Shown one piece after another: positions 24,691 to 30,901 of a stretch of DNA of 32,232 bases. The notes under the pieces were generated by a model that saw only the letters and a program-made list of their open reading frames with translations, was not told the DNA's origin and made no database searches. Every line of letters begins with the position of its first letter. Position 1 is the stretch's first letter. Origin of the DNA: Paludibacteraceae bacterium (GTDB taxonomy: Bacteria > Bacteroidota > Bacteroidia > Bacteroidales > Paludibacteraceae); NCBI GenBank assembly GCA_017467185.1, contig JAFTSS010000097.1, positions 1 through 32,232 of the forward strand. Direction: 5' to 3'. A program made the position numbers and the translations under genes.

Positions 24691-25242
24691 TTAATCCTCT
24701 TCTTTAATAAATTGCTCTATTTTTTTCACCGCAATATGATACGATGCCTTCAACGCACCCTCACTCGTACCCGTAATCTTTGCAATCTCCTCATATTTCA
24801 TATCATCATAATAGCGCATATTAAATACAAGCCGTTGTTTTTCAGGCAATGAAAGCACTGCTCTCTGAAACTTCTTCATCATCTCATCGCCCTCATAATA
24901 GGCATCTGCCTCCATTCTCGAAATCATCAACTCTTCATAGTCAATCGACGTTGCCACATTCTTCAATCGTTGCTGAGCCAAAAAAGTCAACGTCTCATTC
25001 GTTGCAATCCGATAAAGCCAAGTATATAACCCGCTATCACCACGAAACGAATCCATCGAACGCCAAGCCTTCAAATATGTATTTTGTAGCACATCATCGG
25101 CGTCCTCGTGCACCAACACCATCTTACGAATATGCCAATACAACCGACTCTGCGTCAGCCGCACCATATCCGAGAATGCCCGCGAACGCGTCTTCTCATC
25201 TTGCAACAATGGAACCAATTCTTGTAATTTTATATCTGACAT
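24691..25242 (-). CDS. ECF-type RNA polymerase sigma factor
   Basis: A 183-residue sigma-70 family protein of ECF type, with only regions 2 and 4. Region 2 (about residues 28-90) includes HEDADDVLQNTYLKAWRSMDSFRG and TWLYRIATNETLTFL. Region 4 (about 130-180) includes LPEKQRLVFNMRYYDDMKYEEIA and the recognition helix GTSEGALKASYHIAVKKIEQF. It directs RNA polymerase to a dedicated promoter set. It is first in a three-gene unit with the candidate anti-sigma and a Spy-like protein, divergent from the ZIP transporter. A promoter match lies at 25362-25369, so the leader is long and contains a heptamer array. Confidence 0.92.
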   Translation of the reverse strand: MSDIKLQELVPLLQDEKTRSRAFSDMVRLTQSRLYWHIRKMVLVHEDADDVLQNTYLKAWRSMDSFRGDSGLYTWLYRIATNETLTFLAQQRLKNVATSIDYEELMISRMEADAYYEGDEMMKKFQRAVLSLPEKQRLVFNMRYYDDMKYEEIAKITGTSEGALKASYHIAVKKIEQFIKEED

Positions 25243-25251
25243 TTTTTTTAA

Positions 25252-25293
25252 TACGAGATACTAGATATTAGACACAAGATATTAGATACTTAA
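25252..25293 (+). repeat. Six-unit heptamer array in the sigma-gene leader
   Basis: Units TACGAGA, TACTAGA, TATTAGA, CACAAGA, TATTAGA, TACTTAA. A looser set of relatives continues at about 25314-25350. The array lies between promoter and start codon of the sigma gene. Confidence 0.85.
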
Positions 25294-25361
25294 AACGAAA
25301 TTTGAGCTTATTATCTTGTGTCTCACATCTCGTGATTCGCTTCTAACACCTAATCCGAATG

Positions 25362-25369
25362 CAAAGTTA
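25362..25369 (-). promoter_or_regulatory. TAnnTTTG -7 promoter element for the sigma operon
   Basis: The minus strand reads TAACTTTG with a TTTTG about 20 bases upstream, a good match to the -33/-7 Bacteroidota promoter. Distance to the start codon is about 120 bases. Confidence 0.65.
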
Positions 25370-25437
25370 CAAAAAAATATTCAAATCCACAAAACAAAAA
25401 AATCTATCTCATAGACAATAAATTCAAGAATTTGTAT

Positions 25438-25445
25438 TATCTTTG
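25438..25445 (+). promoter_or_regulatory. TAnnTTTG -7 promoter element for zupT
   Basis: TATCTTTG lies 14 bases before the zupT start, so the leader would be only a few bases long. Confidence 0.6.
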
Positions 25446-25459
25446 CATATTAAATAAAT

Positions 25460-26269
25460 ATGACTACCGAAAATATTATATTAGCTTTTGTATTAACCTT
25501 AATTGCAGGTCTTTCCACTGGATTAGGAGGGCTGATTGCGTTTTTCACCAAACGCGACAATGTCCATTTTCTCACCATTGCGTTAGGGTTTTCAGCAGGG
25601 GTGATGCTATTCGTCTCTTTCACCGACATATTCCCATCTGCATTAAAAGGTTTTTCTACTCGATATGCCGATAATGCCATGCTTGCTACTTGTTTAGCTT
25701 TCTTCGGTGGTATGGCACTTATCGCACTCATCGACTTCCTAATTCCCGAAGGCGAGAATCCTCACGAAATGAACTATGTCGAACAAATAGGGCATAATCA
25801 CGAAATGCGCGACACTCGCAAATTCCACCGCATGGGCATCATGCTCGCCCTATCCATAGCCATCCACAATTTCCCTGAAGGTCTCGCTACTTTTGCTGTA
25901 TCTCTCAGCGGATTAGATGTTGCTTTACCTATCGTAATTGCCATCGCATTACACAACATACCCGAAGGCATAGCCGTAGCAGTACCAATATATCAAGCCA
26001 CAGGCAGTCGGTGGAAAGCGCTACTTTATTCACTTCTATCAGGACTATCCGAACCGCTCGGTGCCTTAATCGGATTCTTAATCCTCATGCCTTTCTGGAA
26101 TACCACAATTGAATCTGCTGTTCTTGGCATCACTGCTGGTATTATGGTATATATCTCTATAGACGAACTACTGCCCACATCCGAACGCTATGGTCATCAC
26201 CATCTTTCCATCATTGGAGTCGTTGCTGGCATGGCTCTAATGGCTCTATCACTTATAATTATTGGTTAG
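25460..26269 (+). CDS. zupT: ZIP-family divalent metal transporter (ZupT-like)
   Basis: A 269-residue inner-membrane protein with eight hydrophobic segments. The two ZIP signature metal sites are HNFPEG (136-141) and HNIPEG (165-170). A cytoplasmic loop at about 110-124 is His-rich (GHNHEMRDTRKFH), as is usual for metal-delivery loops. ZupT-type carriers take up zinc, iron, manganese or cobalt; the metal cannot be told from sequence. It is divergent from the ECF sigma unit, which may respond to the same metals. A 9-unit heptamer array separates it from the DUF5063 gene. Confidence 0.93.
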   Translation: MTTENIILAFVLTLIAGLSTGLGGLIAFFTKRDNVHFLTIALGFSAGVMLFVSFTDIFPSALKGFSTRYADNAMLATCLAFFGGMALIALIDFLIPEGENPHEMNYVEQIGHNHEMRDTRKFHRMGIMLALSIAIHNFPEGLATFAVSLSGLDVALPIVIAIALHNIPEGIAVAVPIYQATGSRWKALLYSLLSGLSEPLGALIGFLILMPFWNTTIESAVLGITAGIMVYISIDELLPTSERYGHHHLSIIGVVAGMALMALSLIIIG

Positions 26270-26273
26270 AAAA

Positions 26274-26337
26274 AACTCTAAACTCTTAACTCTAATCTCT
26301 TAACTCTTAACTCTAATCTCTTAACTCTAAACTAAAT
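26274..26337 (+). repeat. Nine-unit heptamer array between zupT and DUF5063 genes
   Basis: Nine units of AACTCTW type (AACTCTA, AACTCTT, AACTCTA, ATCTCTT, AACTCTT, AACTCTA, ATCTCTT, AACTCTA, AACTAAA) plus one T, then the ATG at 26338. The whole space between the two genes consists of it. Confidence 0.92.
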
Positions 26338-26883
26338 ATGAAACAATTCGCAAAAGGTAGCATCGAATTTCTAACCGTAGCCGTAGAATTCTGCAAATTC
26401 ATCGAACACCCACTATCCGACAAAACCGATTTTCTCAACAAACTATCAAAACTATTGCCCCTTATCTATCTCAAAGCTGCAATGGTTGAAACAAAAAACG
26501 CCATTTACGATGAAGCTCCCGAAAAATTTGTTGATGAAAACGACTATGAGGCAGTACGTGGCGACATACAAAACCTACTTGGCGACAAAGACCAATACCT
26601 CACAGCCATTCATCCCGACATCGCACTCAGCGACAGCGTAATAGCTGCATCTATTTCCGAAGATATTGCCGATGTATATCAATCACTTAAAGACTTCACC
26701 GAAGTAGCAAAAACTGGCAATGAAGACCTTATGAACGATGCACTCATCATCTGCATCGACGATTTCCGTGCCTTTTGGGGCACTCGCCTACTCAGTGCCG
26801 AACTCGCAATACACCAAGTCTTAGTCAACGGCTTCGACAACGAAGAAGAACCTGAAATCAACACCAACCCACTATTAATTTGA
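26338..26883 (+). CDS. DUF5063 domain-containing protein
   Basis: A 181-residue soluble acidic protein that I assign to DUF5063 (FLTVAVEFCKFIEH, LSKLLPLIYLKAAMV, DIADVYQSLKDFTEVAKTGNEDLMNDAL, FRAFWGTRLLSAELAIHQVL). No catalytic motif, signal or membrane segment is seen and the function is unknown. In Bacteroidota I recall this family adjacent to a 3'-5' exonuclease and an rRNA methyltransferase, as here, which hints at RNA metabolism. Its stop codon is the first three bases of a TGAAAGT heptamer array. Confidence 0.82.
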   Translation: MKQFAKGSIEFLTVAVEFCKFIEHPLSDKTDFLNKLSKLLPLIYLKAAMVETKNAIYDEAPEKFVDENDYEAVRGDIQNLLGDKDQYLTAIHPDIALSDSVIAASISEDIADVYQSLKDFTEVAKTGNEDLMNDALIICIDDFRAFWGTRLLSAELAIHQVLVNGFDNEEEPEINTNPLLI

Positions 26884-26908
26884 AAGTTGAAAATTGAAAG
26901 TTGAAAAC
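26881..26908 (+). repeat. Heptamer array containing the DUF5063 stop codon
   Basis: Units TGAAAGT, TGAAAAT, TGAAAGT, TGAAAAC. The TGA of the first unit is the stop codon. Confidence 0.88.
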
Positions 26909-27018
26909 TATTATCATCAATTATTCATTAATTATTTACGAATAATTTATGACTATTTATGTTGAAAAATAAATCCTGTTTTCCTCCTATCTTCATGTCT
27001 AAAAAAAGTCTAACACAA

Positions 27019-27050
27019 AACCAATGGTCTTGGGCTAAAAGCGAAAAATA
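27019..27050 (+). repeat. GGTCTT dispersed element, copy 4
   Basis: AACCAATGGTCTTGGGCTAA, then AAGCG and an A-run. Lies inside the spacer of the 45-base direct repeat. Confidence 0.65.
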
Positions 27051-27181
27051 ATATGTCATTCTACAGTCAAGATGAAACGAAGTTTCAGCAAGACGTATGC
27101 AAAAAAAAAAATTATGTTTTTATGTCATTCTGTCTAAAATAAAATTCCTGTTCTCCTCCTATCTTCATGTCTAAAAAAGTC

Positions 27182-27209
27182 TTACTACTTTCTACTTACG
27201 ACTCACTAC
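27182..27209 (+). repeat. Heptamer array upstream of the exonuclease start
   Basis: Units TTACTAC, TTTCTAC, TTACGAC, TCACTAC, then TAAAAA and the ATG at 27216. Confidence 0.8.
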
Positions 27210-27215
27210 TAAAAA

Positions 27216-27809
27216 ATGCTATACCAAAGTAAAATAGAAAAATCCGATATATCCACTCTTCCCCCTTGCGACATCACAGGCGAAATCATCGTCATCGACC
27301 GTTCCGAAGATGTAGTTGCCGCAATTGAGGACTTAAAACAATGTCCTTTAATCGGGTTCGACACCGAAACTCGCCCATCATTCCGTCGTGGCGAGTCCAA
27401 TACCATATCCCTACTCCAACTCGCAACAGAAAAACGCGCCTACCTCTTCCGTCTTAAAAAAATCGGACCGAACCAACTTATCAAAGATCTACTCGAAAGC
27501 AACGACTATCTCAAAGTTGGTCTCTCCGTGCACGACGATTTCCACTCTCTCAATCGCTGGATGCCTTGCCGACCAAACAATTTCATCGAACTCCAACGCT
27601 ATGTCAAAGCCTTTGGCATCGAAGAAATGAGCCTACAAAAAATCTATGCCATCGTATTCCACAAACGCATCAGCAAACGCCAACAACTATCCAATTGGGA
27701 AGCCGAAGAACTCACCCCTGCCCAACAACAATACGCCGCAATCGATGCTTGGGCTTGTCGCAATATTTACTACGAACTCCAACGCAAAATCAAAGTCGCC
27801 ACAATATAA
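27216..27809 (+). CDS. DEDD-type 3'-5' exonuclease
   Basis: A 197-residue single-domain exonuclease of the RNase D / DnaQ-like DEDDy class. Exo I is GFDTETRPSF (D49, E51), Exo II GLSVHDDF (D107/D108) and Exo III YAAIDAW (Y173, D177). There is no HRDC domain, so it is the short form common in Bacteroidota and not full-length RNase D. The substrate is probably RNA or single-stranded DNA. It sits between the DUF5063 gene and the RlmI-type methyltransferase, consistent with RNA maturation. Confidence 0.9.
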   Translation: MLYQSKIEKSDISTLPPCDITGEIIVIDRSEDVVAAIEDLKQCPLIGFDTETRPSFRRGESNTISLLQLATEKRAYLFRLKKIGPNQLIKDLLESNDYLKVGLSVHDDFHSLNRWMPCRPNNFIELQRYVKAFGIEEMSLQKIYAIVFHKRISKRQQLSNWEAEELTPAQQQYAAIDAWACRNIYYELQRKIKVATI

Positions 27810-27905
27810 AATATACAAACAAGACAAAGTCGAAACCATCTCGCTCCAATATACTCCCCCTGTCTTAGGGGGAGTGTCCGTAGGACAAGGGGGTATACAA
27901 AGTCA

Positions 27906-27940
27906 CACTAAACACTAAACACTATACACTAAACACTAAA
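27906..27940 (+). repeat. Five-unit heptamer array before the methyltransferase start
   Basis: CACTAAA four times and CACTATA once, then CAC and the ATG at 27944. Confidence 0.92.
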
Positions 27941-27943
27941 CAC

Positions 27944-29119
27944 ATGACTACAATCCAATTAAAACCCAAACGCGAAGAAAACATACTCCGATTTCACCCA
28001 TGGATTTTCTCCGGTGCAATCGCCAAAATAACAGGTAATCCACAAGAAGGCGACATTGTGCGCGTCGTTAGTGCCAACCAAGAGTTCCTTGCCATCGGCC
28101 ACTACCAAATTGGTAGCATAATGGTGCGCATCCTCTCATTCACCGACCGCCCTATCGACCGCACCTTTTGGCACGAACGCCTCAAAGCTGCTTACGACAT
28201 GCGTCTTGCGCTTCACCTTGCCAATTCCGACACCACCAATGCCTACCGCCTCGTTCATGGCGAAGGCGACAACCTACCTGGTCTCGTCATCGACATCTAT
28301 GGCGATACTGCCGTAGTTCAAGCCCACTCAGTCGGAATGCACTATGCCAAATATGTAATAGCCGAACTCCTTGTCGAAATCATCCCTGCTGTCAACAACG
28401 TATATTACAAATCCGAAGGCACTATGCCTTTCAAAGCTCCCGTTAAACCTGTCGATGGCTACCTCATTGGCGACAAAACCGAGACTATCGCACTCGAAAA
28501 TGGACTAAAATTCCATGCCAACTGGCTCGACGGACAAAAAACTGGCTTCTTCGTTGACCAACGCGACAATCGTTCTCTCCTCGAACATTACGCTCACGGT
28601 CGCAACGTGCTCAATATGTTCTGCTATACAGGTGGCTTCTCTTTCTACGCAATGCGTGGTGGCGCCAATCTCGTCCACTCGGTCGATAGTTCAGCCAAAG
28701 CCATCGAACTAACCAATAAAAACATCGAACTCAATTTCCCTGGCGACCCTCGCCACGAAGCCTACGCTGTCGATGCTTTCAAATTCCTCGAAGACATCAA
28801 AGACCGTTACGACCTAATCATTCTCGACCCACCAGCATTTGCAAAACATCGCGATGCTCTCCGCAATGCCCTCCGTGGCTACACCCGTCTCAATGCCCTC
28901 GCATTCGAGCAAATCCGACCTGGAGGCATCCTCTTCACCTTCTCATGCTCGCAAGCCGTAAGCAAAGAGCAATTCCGCCTCGCCGTCTTCACCGCCGCAG
29001 CCCAAAGTGGTCGTTCTGTCCGCATCCTGCACCAACTCACACAACCCGTTGACCACCCAGTCAACATCTACCACCCCGAAGGCGAATACCTCAAAGGCCT
29101 CGTCCTCTACGTAGAGTAG
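27944..29119 (+). CDS. RlmI-type class I rRNA (cytosine-C5) methyltransferase
   Basis: A 391-residue protein with an N-terminal PUA-like domain (about 1-75), a central EEHUD-type domain (YRLVHGEGDNLPGLVIDIYGDTAVVQ) and a C-terminal Rossmann methyltransferase. Motifs: FFVDQRDNR, NMFCYTGGFSFYAMRGG (SAM-binding), VDSSAKAI (acidic ribose ligand) and LDPPAFAK (motif IV), with FSCSQAV supplying a cysteine. This architecture matches RlmI, which methylates C1962 of 23S rRNA, although Bacteroidota orthology is not proven here. The stop codon overlaps a GGGAATA heptamer array. Confidence 0.92.
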   Translation: MTTIQLKPKREENILRFHPWIFSGAIAKITGNPQEGDIVRVVSANQEFLAIGHYQIGSIMVRILSFTDRPIDRTFWHERLKAAYDMRLALHLANSDTTNAYRLVHGEGDNLPGLVIDIYGDTAVVQAHSVGMHYAKYVIAELLVEIIPAVNNVYYKSEGTMPFKAPVKPVDGYLIGDKTETIALENGLKFHANWLDGQKTGFFVDQRDNRSLLEHYAHGRNVLNMFCYTGGFSFYAMRGGANLVHSVDSSAKAIELTNKNIELNFPGDPRHEAYAVDAFKFLEDIKDRYDLIILDPPAFAKHRDALRNALRGYTRLNALAFEQIRPGGILFTFSCSQAVSKEQFRLAVFTAAAQSGRSVRILHQLTQPVDHPVNIYHPEGEYLKGLVLYVE

Positions 29120-29160
29120 GGAATAGAGAATAAGGAATAGGGAATAGGGAATAGGGAAAT
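29119..29160 (+). repeat. Six-unit heptamer array overlapping the methyltransferase stop
   Basis: Units GGGAATA, GAGAATA, AGGAATA, GGGAATA, GGGAATA, GGGAAAT, starting on the last base of the TAG stop codon. Confidence 0.92.
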
Positions 29161-29251
29161 AACATTTAACGCTAATTACCACAAATTATCCATAAATATT
29201 TATTTACGAGTAATTTACGACAATTTACGTTTAAAGAAAAAAAAATAAAAA

Positions 29252-29279
29252 TCGTGTCCTCATGTCTTCATGTCTAAAA
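29252..29279 (+). repeat. Short heptamer-like array before the DUF2147 gene
   Basis: Units TCGTGTC, CTCATGT, CTTCATG, TCTAAAA. It ends in the ATGTCTAAAA string also found at 26996 and 27167; an ATG in it (29270) is in frame with the next gene but is repeat-derived. Confidence 0.65.
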
Positions 29280-29290
29280 AGATAAAAATT

Positions 29291-29725
29291 ATGCGTAAAA
29301 TCTTAATATTTGCAATATTATTCATTGCCACAATAGCAAACTGCCAAGTCGAAAAAATCCTCGGTCGTTGGACCACCATCGACGACAAAGAAAACGTCCC
29401 AGTATCAATCGTCAACATCTACCGTGACACCGATGGAAAATATTATGGACAAATCGAACGCATCCTTTATAAAGGCCAAGAAAACAAACTCTGCACCGAG
29501 TGCGAAGGCGAGCTTCACAACAAGCCAGTCGTAGGCATGGTCATCGTCAACAACATGGAGTGGCGCGACGGCAAACTTCAAGGAGGCACCATCCTCGACC
29601 CCGACAATGGCAAAACCTACTACGCCAAAATGTGGCTCGACCCCGAAACAGGCAAACTCATCCTTCGTGGCTCCCTCGACAAACGAGGCCTCCTCGGCCG
29701 CAACCAACAATGGGTCCGCAAATAA
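29291..29725 (+). CDS. Exported DUF2147 family protein
   Basis: A 144-residue secreted protein. Start 29291 is chosen because it directly begins a signal peptide (MRKILIFAILFIATIANCQ); the upstream in-frame ATG at 29270 belongs to a dispersed repeat. The mature part shows DUF2147 traits: ILGRWTTIDD near the start, IVNIYRDTDGKYYGQIERIL, a GMVIVNNMEW-x-DGKLQGGTILDPDNGKTY core and a WLDPETGKLILRG end, a lipocalin-like beta fold. The role is unknown. Two cysteines (LCTEC) could form a disulfide or bind a ligand. A terminator follows 22 bases after the stop. Confidence 0.88.
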   Translation: MRKILIFAILFIATIANCQVEKILGRWTTIDDKENVPVSIVNIYRDTDGKYYGQIERILYKGQENKLCTECEGELHNKPVVGMVIVNNMEWRDGKLQGGTILDPDNGKTYYAKMWLDPETGKLILRGSLDKRGLLGRNQQWVRK

Positions 29726-30044
29726 AACAATACATAAAAAACAAACAAAAGACTACTCAACAAAGTAGTCTTTTATTTTATCCTCATGCGACAACATCAT
29801 CAAAATTACGCCTATTAGACGAGCAAAGCGAATCCCTAATCCGTACAATCCATGAGATAAAAAACATCCGTAAGGAAAATAACAAGCGCAGCGAGTAAAA
29901 ACCTGTCTTTAGTGTCGAGCTTTTGCTTTGCAAAAGCAAGACCTTTATGCTAAAGAAAAAATTTATGTTCTTATGTCATTCTGTCTAAAAAATAACAAGT
30001 AAAACATCCGTGAGTCCCGTGTATTCCATGAACAAAAACCAATC
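29726..30044. other. Intergenic region between DUF2147 and WYL genes
   Basis: 319 bases without a gene. A terminator (29747-29774) is followed by a GAGCAAAGCGAATCCCTAAT string (inverse of motifs near 16547), a hairpin (29919-29926 with 29930-29937, GCTTTTGC/GCAAAAGC), an ATGTCATTCTGTCTAAAA string shared with 27122, and a CATCCGTGAGTCCCGTG stretch related to the nonamer words at 20743. Confidence 0.7.
29747..29774 (+). terminator. Rho-independent terminator of the DUF2147 gene
   Basis: AAAAGACTAC (29747-29756) pairs with GTAGTCTTTT (29765-29774) around an 8-base loop, followed by ATTTTA. Confidence 0.85.
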
Positions 30045-30899
30045 TCACTCCATCTTCTCACTCCCAACTATCTTCGCCCCCTCCGTAGTCAAAACAAACC
30101 CCTGCACACCACCCATACCACACACCACCGTATCCAACAACCATTTATCATCCCCCACCTGCACTATATCTCTCTCCGCCAACGGAAAACACTCCACCAT
30201 CACATTCCGTGCCCTCACATCCAACTCCATCTTCACCCTATATCGTTCCGGACCACTAAACCTAAACACATCCACAAACCCCTTCACATGTTTCTCCTCC
30301 GCCATCCACCCCTCTTGCAACACCTCCACCCTACCAATTCTCATCGTCTTAAACAACTTATTTCTCCCATCCTCCAAATCGTAGCACCACACCTGATTAT
30401 AGTCCGTCGTAAAATCAAACGGCTCCACCCATCTATCACGCACCACACCCGAATGCGACGACGCATACCCCACCAACTTCACCTGACATTTCCCATCCAT
30501 CGCCTCAATCAAAGCATGCACATTCACCGCATCCTTTCCATGCACCACACAATCCACCACCGACGAGCAATCACACACCGCTCTCAGCTTCCTTCGCAAC
30601 GACTGTTTCAGCACATTCCCATTGTCCAGCGCATCAATCAACCTATTCACCACATACGCCTCCTCATCCGTAAAGTGCACCAATTGTGCAATATCATCTC
30701 GCTCATCCATCTTCACCAAGCGAGGCACACCACCCTCCTTTCTCACCACATACCCCACACTCTTAAACGTATCAATATACCTATAAATCGTCCGCGCCGA
30801 CATATCCAACCTCTCAGCCAACTCCTCAATCGTATAACGTCGCGACCCCGACAACAACTGCATCAATCGCAGCACCCTTTCAATCTTTGGTTGATCCAT
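30045..30899 (-). CDS. HTH/WYL-domain transcriptional regulator
   Basis: A 284-residue regulator. Residues 1-60 are a winged helix (MDQPKIERVLRLMQLL, TIEELAERLDMSARTIYRYID, then a wing YVVRKEGG). The C-terminal region (about 140-284) is a WYL-type ligand-binding domain with DFTTDYNQVWCYDLEDGRNKLFKTMRIGRVEVL. WYL regulators commonly bind nucleotides or nucleic acids and control defence or stress genes. It starts 2 bases after the stop of the ATPase gene, so the two are one transcript. The coding strand is extremely G-rich and C-poor, giving many Val, Gly, Arg and Glu codons. Confidence 0.88.
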   Translation of the reverse strand: MDQPKIERVLRLMQLLSGSRRYTIEELAERLDMSARTIYRYIDTFKSVGYVVRKEGGVPRLVKMDERDDIAQLVHFTDEEAYVVNRLIDALDNGNVLKQSLRRKLRAVCDCSSVVDCVVHGKDAVNVHALIEAMDGKCQVKLVGYASSHSGVVRDRWVEPFDFTTDYNQVWCYDLEDGRNKLFKTMRIGRVEVLQEGWMAEEKHVKGFVDVFRFSGPERYRVKMELDVRARNVMVECFPLAERDIVQVGDDKWLLDTVVCGMGGVQGFVLTTEGAKIVGSEKME

Positions 30900-30901
30900 A
30901 A

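Larger units (their letters stand above)
26884..27215. other. Repeat-filled intergenic region before the exonuclease gene
   Basis: 332 bases without a gene. It contains the tail of the 26881 array, an AT-rich ATTATTTACG stretch, a ~45-base direct repeat (26966-27011 and 27137-27182, both ending TCTTCATGTCTAAAAAA), a GGTCTT element (27019-27050), two ATGTCATTCT strings (27053 and 27122), a small GAAACGAAGTTTC palindrome (27073-27085) and a heptamer array (27182-27209). Confidence 0.75.

Noticed and set aside
7933-29160. CRISPR array as explanation for the tandem repeats
   Set aside because: Units are 7 or 9 bases without spacers, differ from block to block, and no cas gene is present.
29270-29290. 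DUF2147 start at 29270
   Set aside because: The ATG belongs to a dispersed ATGTCTAAAA word; the signal peptide starts at 29291.
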